From Streptosporangium sp. NBC_01756 (GTDB lineage Bacteria; Actinomycetota; Actinomycetes; Streptosporangiales; Streptosporangiaceae), in the NCBI RefSeq assembly GCF_035917975.1, contig NZ_CP109130.1, positions 5,704,001-5,768,000 on the forward strand: a stretch of DNA of 64,000 bases, in the 5' to 3' direction. The translations under genes and the position numbers were made by a program. Each line of letters opens with the position of its first letter. The stretch's first letter is position 1. Below the pieces are notes generated by a model. That model searched no databases and was not told the origin of the DNA. It was given only the letters and a program-made list of their open reading frames with translations. Shown here piece after piece: positions 33,927 through 42,365 of this stretch.

Positions 33927-34864
33927 GCCCGCTCGAAGCCCGCTACCGGCGGCTGCTGGCCTGCTATCCCCGCGACCACCGGGCGCGGCACGAAGCGGAG
34001 ATGATGGGAGTGCTGCAGGCGGGGGCACGGCCCGGACAGACCCGCCCGGACCTGGCTGACGTGGCCGACCTACTGCGGGGTGCGGCGCGGGTGCACGCCC
34101 GGCGGGCCTTCGGCGCGGTCTCGGCGGGCGCCTGGCGCGACGGGTTGGCCGTCGCCGTGGCGTTGTGGCCGTTCCTGATACTGGTCGCCGAGGTGGCGAC
34201 CGTGTCGCTGCGGGTCGCCGAATCCCTGCGTTACGGTGCGGTCTTCCTGGAGCGACCGAGTTCGATCCGTTTCCTGACCGAGCCGGCCCTGGTCGCAGCC
34301 CTGCCCGCACTGGCCGTGCTGCTCGGCCGACGATGGATCGCCGTACTGGGCGTGGTCGCGTACGTGCTGTACCAGGCCGACCACCCCCACCTCCTGGATC
34401 TGGACACGCTGTTGTTGCCCAATCACGGCCTGGTCCTGCTGGCCCAACTCGCGACCGTCGCCATCGCCTTCGCGCCTGCGGCGTATCGCGCGATGACGGT
34501 CATTCCCCGGCGGGCTTTCCTGCTGTGGGGGCCGCTCGCCCTGGTGGGGCTCATCGCCAGCAAGGCCATCGTGCGCGCGCGCTGGGTGGAGGCGATCGCC
34601 GATCACGTCAGCACGGGCTGGAAGCCGGTGCCGTGGCTGATCGTGGTCGCGCTGGCGGCCGGGTGCGCGTGCCGCTCCGCCGTGGGCCGGCGGGCGGTGC
34701 TGCTGTTGTTCCTGCCCGCGGCAGCCCTGGGCGACCTCGGGGACCTGCCGTCGATGCCCGCCTCCACCGCCCTTGCCCAGTACGGGTGCGCGGCCCTGGC
34801 CTTCACCGCCGCGGCTGCCTTGACCCGGCGGCGGAGCGGCCTGAGACGAGCCCCGGCTTCCTGA
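33923..34864 (+). CDS. PadR-associated polytopic membrane protein
   Basis: A 313-residue protein. The N-terminal LEARYRRLLACYPRDHRARHEAEMMGVL is the short helical segment often found in membrane proteins coded with PadR regulators. About seven hydrophobic helices follow (first at about 73-92). No catalytic motif is seen. It is translationally coupled to the PadR gene and is likely controlled by it. It may respond to envelope stress, but function is unknown. Confidence 0.8.
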   Translation: MSPLEARYRRLLACYPRDHRARHEAEMMGVLQAGARPGQTRPDLADVADLLRGAARVHARRAFGAVSAGAWRDGLAVAVALWPFLILVAEVATVSLRVAESLRYGAVFLERPSSIRFLTEPALVAALPALAVLLGRRWIAVLGVVAYVLYQADHPHLLDLDTLLLPNHGLVLLAQLATVAIAFAPAAYRAMTVIPRRAFLLWGPLALVGLIASKAIVRARWVEAIADHVSTGWKPVPWLIVVALAAGCACRSAVGRRAVLLLFLPAAALGDLGDLPSMPASTALAQYGCAALAFTAAAALTRRRSGLRRAPAS

Positions 34865-35455
34865 GAGAGAACGCTCAGCGGATCGACAACCAGGCAGCCT
34901 CGATGGGGTGGCACCAGCCGCTCGCTGAACATGAATTCGCCTCATCTGGGTGGTACACCGGTCGCTGAGCTTGGTACCAGAGCTCACGCGTAGACCCAGG
35001 GTTCAGGTGCTTGCGGTGAGCGGCGTGGCCATGCTCTCCACCAGGACATCGTGCATGCTCAGCACGCTGCTACCCGTAGGGAATATCGAACGTTCACCGA
35101 CGCGGGCTCCCAAGCGCGTCACGATGGTTGGCCGACGCCGAGCGGTGCCGGGTCGATCCGGCGCTTGCGCATCGATCACGACATCGCTGTGATCAGGGGT
35201 GGTGCCGGGCCTTTTCGCCATGTCCCGGTTCGTTGGGTTGATCAGATGGCATGGACGGCGAAGGCGTCATCGTGGTTGAGGAGGTCACGGCGGGCATGGG
35301 CGATGTCGTCGCAGCCGGGCGGTGCTGATCGCCGGTTTTCTGAAGTCGGCGAGCGCTCTGGGTGCGGCTCCCGTCCTGACTTGGGAGCAATTACCTCGGC
35401 CGGCCCGCCGTATGCCTTAACCGGTACACCCGCCCTGCAGACGTTGATCGCTAGC
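34865..35455. other. Intergenic stretch with decayed coding-like sequence
   Basis: No intact gene is visible. On the minus strand a frame ending MAKRPGTTPDHSDVVID (start at 35221) and another ending HARRDLLNHDDAFAVHAI (stop near 35242) look like protein fragments but have no partner domain. The first resembles a frame at 36.86 kb, across the acyltransferase gene. They may be remains of a mobile element; the family cannot be named. Confidence 0.4.
35187..35217 (-). repeat. Flanking direct repeat, copy A
   Basis: CTGTGATCAGGGGTGGTGCC continuing GGGCCTTTTCG matches copy B at 36857-36887 with two mismatches in 31 bases, in the same orientation. The pair brackets the acyltransferase at 35456-36661. 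In the minus frame both encode RPG(T/N)TPDHS. Confidence 0.7.
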
Positions 35456-36661
35456 ATGAGCCGAATGCTGACAATTCGCGAAGCACCGCAACAAACCCGG
35501 CGGCGCTTGGCATGGCTCGACGCTCTGCGTGGCATCGCCGCCCTGGTGGTGGTCTCGGAGCACGCGCTCGAGCCGCTGTTCCCCGAGGCGCAACTGCCGG
35601 TTAAGGCGGCCTTCGAGCCGGGCTGGTACGGGGTGATGGTGTTCTTCTTGGTCAGCGGCTACATCGTGCCCGCGTCGTTGGAGCGGCGAGGCAGCGTGCG
35701 GGCCTTTTGGATCTCTCGTTTCTTCCGGTTGTATCCACTGTTCGGGGTATGCGTGGCGGGCATGGCGCTGCTGGTGACGGTGGGCTGGGACGACCTGCAC
35801 ATCTGGTGGAGTTCCCGGCCGATCTCCCTGGCGCTGGGTCATCTGACGATGCTGCAGAACCTGCTGTATATGCCGAACCTGGTCAATGTGCTGTGGACGC
35901 TGTCGTATGAGATGGCCTTCTACCTGCTACTGACCGCGATGTTCACCTTCGGCGTGAGCCGAAGGAGTATCACGGGCGCGCTCGGCTTCGCCACGGTGGC
36001 CGTCCTGGGCGCGGGCGCGCTGCCGGTCACGCTGTTGTCAGCAGGCGGGTCGGACCAGATGCTGACGGTCACGCTGCTGGTGACCGCACTGGTGGCGGTA
36101 GGTCTGGCCGCCGTGCTCAAGGGCTCAGGCGCGGTACGGCAAGCGGGCGCGATCGTCATCGGGGTCACCGTGCTGGGGCTGTTGACGGTCAATCAGGGCT
36201 ATCCCGGCCCTTGGCAGGGGCTGCTGATCCTGGCCACCATGTTCGCCGGCACAGCGCTGTATCGGGCTGAGCAGAGCGAGATCTCCTGGAAACAAGCTGG
36301 ATGGGTGGCTCTGGTGCCGCTGGCTGGGATCTGGCTGGCACGCGGTGAGTTCGGCTTGCAGACGGCCATAGCCGCCGCCTGGATCACCTTCGCCGCCGGA
36401 ATGGCGCTGCGGCATCGGAGGGTGCCGCGGGCCCTGGCCTGGCTGGGGTTGGTCAGCTACTCGATCTACCTGCTTCATCCGCTGCTGCTGGAAAGCGTCC
36501 AGCGGTTCTGGCCTGAGCCGCTGGCTGTGCCGCTGGGTCTGCGGCTGATGGCCCTGGCATGTGTAGCGGGGCTGCTGCTCGGACTCAGCGCGCTGACATG
36601 GCGTTTCGTGGAGGCTCCGGCACAACGGCTGGGTAAGCGCCTCGCGTCAGGCGACAGATGA
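35456..36661 (+). CDS. Acyltransferase 3 family membrane protein (flanked copy)
   Basis: A 401-residue membrane acyltransferase. The conserved opening RRLAWLDALRGIAALVVVSEH carries the family Arg and the catalytic His region, and VMVFFLVSGYIVPASLERRG with FWISRFFRLYPLF complete the signature. About ten helices follow. Such enzymes O-acylate wall or exopolysaccharide sugars. The ATG at 35456 gives the expected N-terminus; an open frame upstream to 35051 is unlikely to be translated. The gene is bracketed by a 31-base direct repeat and its codon use is less GC-biased than its neighbours, which suggests acquisition by transfer. Confidence 0.85.
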   Translation: MSRMLTIREAPQQTRRRLAWLDALRGIAALVVVSEHALEPLFPEAQLPVKAAFEPGWYGVMVFFLVSGYIVPASLERRGSVRAFWISRFFRLYPLFGVCVAGMALLVTVGWDDLHIWWSSRPISLALGHLTMLQNLLYMPNLVNVLWTLSYEMAFYLLLTAMFTFGVSRRSITGALGFATVAVLGAGALPVTLLSAGGSDQMLTVTLLVTALVAVGLAAVLKGSGAVRQAGAIVIGVTVLGLLTVNQGYPGPWQGLLILATMFAGTALYRAEQSEISWKQAGWVALVPLAGIWLARGEFGLQTAIAAAWITFAAGMALRHRRVPRALAWLGLVSYSIYLLHPLLLESVQRFWPEPLAVPLGLRLMALACVAGLLLGLSALTWRFVEAPAQRLGKRLASGDR

Positions 36662-36856
36662 GGCAAGTGCGGCCCACCCCCACCTGGCAACCGGTGCTGC
36701 CAACACCAATGTCAATGGCCAGGTGCGTGTCGCCGCTGGTGGCCAGGAAAAAGTCCCCGGTCCTTCATCGTTGACTACTTCTTGGTGAGTCGTCCGGGGC
36801 CTCGGGTGCGGGCCTGTCGTATGCGGAAGGACTCGCTTTCGGTGACCACGACGATA

Positions 36857-36887
36857 CTGTGATCAGGGGTGTTGCCGGGCCTTGTCG
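36857..36887 (-). repeat. Flanking direct repeat, copy B
   Basis: This is the partner of copy A at 35187-35217. Similarity continues weakly upstream (CACGAC). The minus-strand frame through it reads GNTPDHSIVVVT and ends GPGRLTKK with a stop near 36776, a coding-like fragment of unknown family. The remainder of 36662-36920 shows no gene. Confidence 0.65.
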
Positions 36888-36920
36888 GTGAACGCCGCTG
36901 CGGCACACGCGGGGACGGGC

Positions 36921-38138
36921 TCAGCGCACCAGGCGGTTGAGGCGGCGGAGGGGGCGTTCCACGTACCGGTGGGTCAGGGTGGCCAGCAGGAGCGTCATGG
37001 CGGTGACGGGCACCAGGTTGACCAGGAAGCCGCCGGTGAACTGCTGCTGCGCGGTGAAGCCGTACCAGAGGTAGATGGCCGCGAACTGCCAGAGGAAGAC
37101 GCCGTAGGAGATGCGGCCGAGGAAGCCCATCACCGGGTTGGCGAGCAGGAGCCGCACCGGCGAGTCGCCCGGCGGCGGCAGCGTGGCGGGGACGAGCAGG
37201 CAGAAGGCCACGACCGTGTAGAGGGCCAGCTCGAACAGGCCCGACCAGACGCCGTCGATGCCGAGGAAGCGGGTGCCGGTCACCGGCGAGGCGGCGACGG
37301 CGTACGCCAGGGCGGCGACCAGCCACCACGAGCCCGGGGAGGCCGACATCGCCCGCCGCAGGCGCCGGGCGGGGGAGTCCTCGTCCGGGTCCGCGTGCAC
37401 CCAGGCCAGCAGTACGGCCAGCGCCATCCCGGCGGCGAAGAAGACCATCGACCGGGGCGGCCAGCTGTTCAGGAAGGGCCGGTAGGCCGGATAGTAGGTC
37501 AGCAGCGTCCACCCGAAGGAGAGCGCGGCCAGCGCGCCCAGGCCGATCAGCAGCCGCCGGGCCCGCCGGTGCACGTCCCCGCCGCCGTGCCGGGCGAAGG
37601 CGGCCAGCGCGGCGGCCAGCAGGGGGAGCAGGACATAGAAGGCCACCTCCACCGACAGGCTCCACATCTGGGCCAGTCCCTTGGGGCCCAGGCCGTACCA
37701 CCAGGAGCCGGTCGCGTAGTTCTGGCTGAGGGTCAGCAGGGTCAGCCAGCTCCAGCCGTCGGACAGGTGGTCGCGCGACCAGATCAGCATGGCCACCGCG
37801 ACCACCAGCCAGTAGGCGGGGAGGATGCGCACCGCCCGCTTCCACAGGTAGACCCGGACGCGGACGGGGGCGTCCCCGCGCAGCAGCGCGGCCGCGAAGG
37901 GGCGGTAGAGCAGCAGCCCGGAGAGCGCGAAGAAGATCGGCACGGCCACGTCGCCGCGGGAGAGCAGCGCACCGCCGAAACCGTCGCGCAGGGCGGCACC
38001 GGACTCGCTCGCGACGTGGAAGACGAGCACCGCGAACGCGGCGACGGCGCGCACGCCGTCAAGGGTGTCCAGATGGCCGTCGACCTCGGCGGGCGCCGGT
38101 CCGGCAAGGGACTCCGACCTGGAACTTGTTTCGGTCAC
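36921..38138 (-). CDS. Acyltransferase 3 family membrane protein
   Basis: A 405-residue membrane acyltransferase with LDGVRAVAAFAVLVFHV, DVAVPIFFALSGLLLYRPF and YLWKRAVRILPAYWL, the family core motifs, and ten predicted helices ending HRYVERPLRRL. It likely transfers acyl groups to a sugar of the envelope glycan; Rv0228 is the acyltransferase of the comparable mycobacterial region (from memory). The GTG at 38138 is preceded by AAGGGA at a loose distance; a TTG at 38177 is possible. It is divergent from the second DUF3068 gene. Confidence 0.87.
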   Translation of the reverse strand: MTETSSRSESLAGPAPAEVDGHLDTLDGVRAVAAFAVLVFHVASESGAALRDGFGGALLSRGDVAVPIFFALSGLLLYRPFAAALLRGDAPVRVRVYLWKRAVRILPAYWLVVAVAMLIWSRDHLSDGWSWLTLLTLSQNYATGSWWYGLGPKGLAQMWSLSVEVAFYVLLPLLAAALAAFARHGGGDVHRRARRLLIGLGALAALSFGWTLLTYYPAYRPFLNSWPPRSMVFFAAGMALAVLLAWVHADPDEDSPARRLRRAMSASPGSWWLVAALAYAVAASPVTGTRFLGIDGVWSGLFELALYTVVAFCLLVPATLPPPGDSPVRLLLANPVMGFLGRISYGVFLWQFAAIYLWYGFTAQQQFTGGFLVNLVPVTAMTLLLATLTHRYVERPLRRLNRLVR

Positions 38139-38256
38139 TTTTCCGCATCCCTTGGTGACGCCGGTCACTCTCGGCAATTAACATACCGGCGAGTAGCTTT
38201 GTTAATCCAGATATCTCCCCCTAAACCCCCCAAGCTGTAATCCCCCAGGAGGGTAG

Positions 38257-39174
38257 ATGCGCCGGATCATCGGAGTAGTCCTCTTAGCCGTCGGGACGTT
38301 TCTCATCGTGCTGGCGCCGCTCGTGCGCTTCCAGATCGGCGGCAGCCTCATCGCGGCCCCGGCCGCGCAGTACGGGATCAGCAAGCTGGAGGCGCAGGGG
38401 GCCCAGTACTTCTACCCCAAGGCGCTGAAGGTGCTGACCGGCGACCTCGGCATCACGGTGACCACGAAGGGGGACGTGTCCCAGGCCCAGGGCGACCGGG
38501 TCGTCTGGGACGAGTTCACCGCGGTGTACGACGTGGCCAACGGCAACCCGGACGTCTCGTACGGCGAGCGGCGCAGCGCCTTCAACAAGTTCACCGGCGT
38601 CGGCATCAACTGCTGCGCGGTGAACGTCGACACCAAGCCCAGCACGCTCGAAGGCCAGATCTACAAGTTCCCCTTCGACGTCGAGAAGAAGACCTACAAG
38701 GTCTTCAACTCGGTCGCCGGCGCGGCCTACGACGCCAGGTTCGTCGGCGAGGAGGACGTCAACGGGCTGCGGGCCTACAAGTTCGAGCAGGACATCCCGG
38801 CGACGAAGACGGAGACCCGCACCGTCCCCGCCTCGGTCATGGGGGTGACCGACACGAAGGGTGACGTCCAGGCGGACCGGTTCTACGACGGCAAGAACAC
38901 GTTCTGGATCGAGCCCGTCACGGGTTCGCCGGTCAAGCAGGAGCAGCAGCGTCACGACGTCCTCACCACCCAGGACGGCGCCCACACCATCACCGCCTTC
39001 TCGGCGACCGCCAAGATGACCCCCGAGACGGTCGACGGCCTGGTGGACGACGCCGTCGAGGGCAGAGGACAGATCACCATGCTCAAGGTGACGATCCCGC
39101 TCGTCCTGCTCCTGCTGGGCCTCGCCCTGCTGATCGGCGGGGCCGTCGCGCTCCGCGGCACCCGCAGGACCTGA
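38257..39174 (+). CDS. DUF3068/PorA-like envelope protein (second copy)
   Basis: A 305-residue paralogue of the protein at 27235: N-terminal helix (about 4-22), outer domain (about 25-268) and C-terminal helix (about 272-296). Family landmarks match copy one: SYGERRSAFNKFTG, the Cys pair INCCAVNVD, NGLRAYKFEQ and FWIEPVTGSPV. CAGGAGGGTAG before the ATG is a strong ribosome site. It heads a run with ubiA, dprE1 and dprE2, 14 bases before ubiA, so a role tied to decaprenyl-phospho-arabinose use is inferred. Confidence 0.87.
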   Translation: MRRIIGVVLLAVGTFLIVLAPLVRFQIGGSLIAAPAAQYGISKLEAQGAQYFYPKALKVLTGDLGITVTTKGDVSQAQGDRVVWDEFTAVYDVANGNPDVSYGERRSAFNKFTGVGINCCAVNVDTKPSTLEGQIYKFPFDVEKKTYKVFNSVAGAAYDARFVGEEDVNGLRAYKFEQDIPATKTETRTVPASVMGVTDTKGDVQADRFYDGKNTFWIEPVTGSPVKQEQQRHDVLTTQDGAHTITAFSATAKMTPETVDGLVDDAVEGRGQITMLKVTIPLVLLLLGLALLIGGAVALRGTRRT

Positions 39175-39188
39175 CGATCCGCGATCCG

Positions 39189-40091
39189 TTGGACTTCGGC
39201 GAGCAGGACCCGGCGGGCATGCGCGGCGGCCGGGGGTTCTCGCCCGTCGCGCTCGTCCGGGCCTGCCGGCCCCGCCAGTGGCTGAAGAACGCCCTGGTCT
39301 TCGCGGCACCGGCGGCGGCCGGTGTACTGGGGACCGCCCAGGGACTCCTGGACGCCCTGATCGCCTTCGCGGCGTTCTGCGTGGCCGCGAGCGGCACCTA
39401 CCTGCTCAACGACGCGGCCGACGTCGAGGCCGACCGGCGGCACCCGCGCAAGCGTCACCGCCCGATCGCGGCCGGCCTGGTCCCGGTACGGCTCGCCTGG
39501 GCGGCCGGTGTCCTGTTCGTCGCCCTGGCCCCGGCGGTCGCCGCGCTGTCCGGAAGCTGGCGGCTCCCGGCCGTCGTCGCCGGATACCTGGTGCTGACCT
39601 TCGCCTACACCTACTGGCTCAAACACCAGGAGGTGGTTGACCTGGTCGCGGTCGCCGGCTGCCATGTGATCCGCGCCTGGGCCGGCGCGGTCGCCGTGGA
39701 CGTGCCGGTGACGAGCTGGTTCCTCGTGGTGATCTCGCTCGGCTCGCTCCAGCTCGTGGTGGGCAAACGGGAGGCCGAGCTGCGCGCCTCGGGCGGCAAC
39801 TCCACCCGGGCGATCCTGGCCGCCTACACTCCCGGCTACCTGGCCGGCGTCCGGATGATGTCCTCCGGCGCCATGATCGTGACCTACTGCCTGTGGGCGC
39901 TCACCGACCGTCCCACACCGTTCTACGGGCTGAGCATCGTCCCCTTCGTACTCATCGTCCTGCGGCACAATCTCCTTGTGGACAGAGGTGTCGGCGAGGA
40001 GCCCGAAGAGCTCGCCCTGCGCGACCGGCACCTCCAGGTGTTCCTCGCCCTCCTGCTCGTCTCACTCGTCCTCGGGATCTACCTGACATGA
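39189..40091 (+). CDS. ubiA: Decaprenyl-phosphate phosphoribosyltransferase (UbiA family)
   Basis: A 300-residue prenyltransferase-fold membrane enzyme that adds 5-phosphoribose to decaprenyl phosphate, the first committed step to decaprenyl-phospho-arabinose. RPRQWLKN is the usual N-terminal motif, and the Mg-binding motif N74-D75-x2-D78-x3-D82 (LLNDAADVEADRRHP) is intact. About nine helices follow. The second acidic motif region is around GKREAELRA. The TTG at 39189 is a tentative start; ATG 39219 is an alternative. It overlaps dprE1 by four bases (ATGA). Identification as the ribosyl rather than another UbiA enzyme rests on its neighbours and these motifs. Confidence 0.9.
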   Translation: MDFGEQDPAGMRGGRGFSPVALVRACRPRQWLKNALVFAAPAAAGVLGTAQGLLDALIAFAAFCVAASGTYLLNDAADVEADRRHPRKRHRPIAAGLVPVRLAWAAGVLFVALAPAVAALSGSWRLPAVVAGYLVLTFAYTYWLKHQEVVDLVAVAGCHVIRAWAGAVAVDVPVTSWFLVVISLGSLQLVVGKREAELRASGGNSTRAILAAYTPGYLAGVRMMSSGAMIVTYCLWALTDRPTPFYGLSIVPFVLIVLRHNLLVDRGVGEEPEELALRDRHLQVFLALLLVSLVLGIYLT

Positions 40092-41413
40092 CCTTCCTGA
40101 CCGGCTGGGGCCGTACCGCACCGACCCCCGCGCGCCTGGCCCGTCCCCGCTCGGCGGAGGAGGTCGCCGAGCTGGTACGGCGGGCACCCGGCCGGGGCGT
40201 CGCCGCCCGGGGGCTCGGCCGCTCCTACGGCGACGCCGCGCAGAACTCCGGCGGCCTGGTCCTCGACTGCACCGCGCTGACCTCGTGGTCGCTGGACGAG
40301 AGCACCGGCCTGGTGACCGCCGCCGCCGGGGTGAGCCTGCACGACCTGATGGCCGCCCTGGTGCCCAGAGGCTGGTTCGTCCCGGTGACCCCGGGCACCA
40401 GATACGTGACCGTCGGCGGGGCCGTCGCGGCCGACGTGCACGGCAAGAACCACCACGCCGAATCCTCCTTCGGCGCCCACCTGCGCTCCCTCACCCTGGT
40501 CACGGCCGACGGCGGCAGCCGTACCCTCACCCCGGACAGCGCGCTGTTCTGGGCCACCGTCGGCGGGATGGGGCTCACCGGGGTGATCACCGAGGCCGTC
40601 TTCCGGTGCCTGCCGATCACGACCTCGCGCATGCGGGTGGACGTCGAGCGCACCCGCGACCTGGACCACACCCTGGAGACGATGACCGCGACCGACGACC
40701 GCTACCGTTACACGGTCGCCTGGATCGACCTGCTCGCCTCCGGTGGCCGGATGGGCCGCAGCGTGCTCACCAGGGGGGACCACGCCGGCCGTGACGAGTT
40801 GCCGCGCGGCGCCGACCCGCTGGCGTTCGCCCCCGCCTCCCGGCTGAAGGCCCCGCCCTGGGCGCCGAACGGCCTGCTCAACCCGGTGACCGTGCGGGCG
40901 TTCAACGAGGCCTGGTATCGCAGGGCGCGTCCCCGGACCGGACTCGTCCAGGGGATCGCGCCGTTCTTCCACCCGCTGGACTCGGTGGACGGCTGGAACC
41001 GGGTCTACGGCTCGGACGGCTTCGTCCAGTACCAGTTCGTGGTGCCCTTCGGAGCGGAGGCGACGCTGCGGCGGATCGTCTCCCGGCTGTCGGCCGAGGG
41101 CGTGGTCTCCTTCCTCACCGTACTCAAGCGGTTCGGTCCCGGAACACCGGGGATGCTGTCGTTCCCGGTCCCGGGATGGACGCTCGCCCTGGACATCCCG
41201 GCGGGCCGGCGGGGGCTGGCCGGGCTGCTCCGGGAGTTCGACGACTGGGTGGCCGAGGCGGGTGGGCGGGTCTACCTGGCCAAGGACTCGCGGATGCCCG
41301 CCGAGACGATGGCCGCGATGTATCCGAGGCTGGGCGAGTGGCGCAAGGTCCGCGACGAGGTGGACCCCGGCGGGGTGTTCCGCTCCGACCTGGCGAGAAG
41401 GCTGGGCCTGTGA
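40088..41413 (+). CDS. dprE1: Decaprenylphosphoryl-beta-D-ribose oxidase
   Basis: A 441-residue FAD enzyme that oxidises the 2'-OH of decaprenyl-phospho-ribose; with DprE2 it completes epimerisation to the arabinose donor. The FAD domain has ARGLGRSYGDAAQNSGG and VGGAVAADVHGKNHH. The substrate domain ends with YLAKDSRMPAETMAAMYPRL. The Lys of AKDSR (K399) is kept. The position of mycobacterial Cys387, target of benzothiazinones, is Ala367 here (PGWTLALD). ATG overlaps the ubiA stop. It was deduced to be DprE1 rather than a generic FAD oxidase because ubiA and dprE2 flank it and the C-terminal motifs match. Confidence 0.93.
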   Translation: MTFLTGWGRTAPTPARLARPRSAEEVAELVRRAPGRGVAARGLGRSYGDAAQNSGGLVLDCTALTSWSLDESTGLVTAAAGVSLHDLMAALVPRGWFVPVTPGTRYVTVGGAVAADVHGKNHHAESSFGAHLRSLTLVTADGGSRTLTPDSALFWATVGGMGLTGVITEAVFRCLPITTSRMRVDVERTRDLDHTLETMTATDDRYRYTVAWIDLLASGGRMGRSVLTRGDHAGRDELPRGADPLAFAPASRLKAPPWAPNGLLNPVTVRAFNEAWYRRARPRTGLVQGIAPFFHPLDSVDGWNRVYGSDGFVQYQFVVPFGAEATLRRIVSRLSAEGVVSFLTVLKRFGPGTPGMLSFPVPGWTLALDIPAGRRGLAGLLREFDDWVAEAGGRVYLAKDSRMPAETMAAMYPRLGEWRKVRDEVDPGGVFRSDLARRLGL

Positions 41414-41527
41414 GGCGTCCGTCGTGGGCGACCGGTCCCGGTGAGGTCCGCGGCGGGCCCGTGAGACTCTCGCTGTGACGTCTGTTCAACGGAGACCGTT
41501 CCCATGGCCGATGAGGAGGCCCCGTCG

Positions 41528-42271
41528 ATGAAGAACGCCCTAGGCTCGGTGGACACCGTGCTGCTGCTGGGCGGGCGCAGCGAGATCGGGCTGGCGATCG
41601 TCGAACGGCTGGTCCGCGACGGTGCCCGCCGGGTCGTGCTCGCCGCCCGTGCCGCCGGTGGCACGCCTCCGGTCATCGGGGCCGCCGAGGTGCATCTGCT
41701 GGAGTTCGACGCCTCGCGCCCGGAGACGCACGGCGAGGTGATCGAGTCCGCCGCGAAGCTGGTCGGCGACCTGGACGTGGTGATCCCTGCCTTCGGCGTC
41801 CTGGGCAGCCAGGCGGCCTACGACGCCGACCCGGTGGCCGCCGCCGAGGCGGTCGCCGTCAACTACGGCGGGCACGTGTCCGCCGGGCTCTTCGCCGCCC
41901 GGCGGCTGCGTGAGCAGGGTCACGGCACGCTGGTGGTCCTGTCGTCGGTGGCGGGGGTGCGGGTGCGGCGGGCCAACTTCGTGTACGGCTCGGCCAAGGC
42001 GGGCCTGGACGGCTTCGCGCAGGGACTGGGCGACGCGCTGCACGGCTCGGGTGCCCGGGTGCTGGTGGTACGGCCCGGCTTCGTGATCGGCAGGATGACC
42101 GAGGGCATGTCTCCCGCGCCGATGTCCTCCACTCCCGGTCAGGTCGCCGACGCGGTGATCGCCGGGCTGCGCTCGGACGCCGAGGTGGTATGGGTCCCCG
42201 GCGGGTTGCGGGCGGTCTTCGCGGTGCTGCGGGTGCTGCCCCGCGCGATCTGGCGCAGGATGCCTCGCTGA
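41528..42271 (+). CDS. dprE2: Decaprenylphospho-2-keto-ribose reductase (short-chain dehydrogenase)
   Basis: A 247-residue SDR enzyme that reduces the DprE1 product with NADH to decaprenyl-phospho-arabinose. TVLLLGGRSEIGLAI is the Rossmann glycine motif in the DprE2 form, and VRVRRANFVYGSAKAGLDGF holds the YxxxK catalytic pair and is diagnostic for DprE2. The C-terminus ends with the AIWRRMP that resembles the membrane-associating tail of the family. The ATG at 41528 has GAGGAGG eight bases upstream; ATG 41504 is possible. It follows dprE1 by about 115 bases. Confidence 0.93.
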   Translation: MKNALGSVDTVLLLGGRSEIGLAIVERLVRDGARRVVLAARAAGGTPPVIGAAEVHLLEFDASRPETHGEVIESAAKLVGDLDVVIPAFGVLGSQAAYDADPVAAAEAVAVNYGGHVSAGLFAARRLREQGHGTLVVLSSVAGVRVRRANFVYGSAKAGLDGFAQGLGDALHGSGARVLVVRPGFVIGRMTEGMSPAPMSSTPGQVADAVIAGLRSDAEVVWVPGGLRAVFAVLRVLPRAIWRRMPR

Positions 42272-42321
42272 AACGAGTTCTTGCCAATTACGCTCGTATG
42301 TAAAGGCAGAAGGTTCTTAAG

Positions 42322-42359
42322 TAGAACGCGTTGCAGTTGGCTGGATGCCGTCATAGCGT
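42322..42359 (+). promoter_or_regulatory. Promoter with KstR-like palindrome before the monooxygenase gene
   Basis: TTGCAG (42331-42336) and TAGCGT (42354-42359) are spaced 17 bases apart and end six bases before the ATG. The overlapping TAGAACGCGTTGCA (42322-42335) fits the KstR consensus TNNAACNNGTTNNA. Binding there would cover the -35. Confidence 0.5.
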
Positions 42360-42365
42360 GAACGC

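Noticed and set aside
36882..38240. 452-codon plus frame opposite the acyltransferase at 36921
   Set aside because: Gly/Gln/Arg-rich shadow; the minus frame has the acyltransferase-3 motifs.
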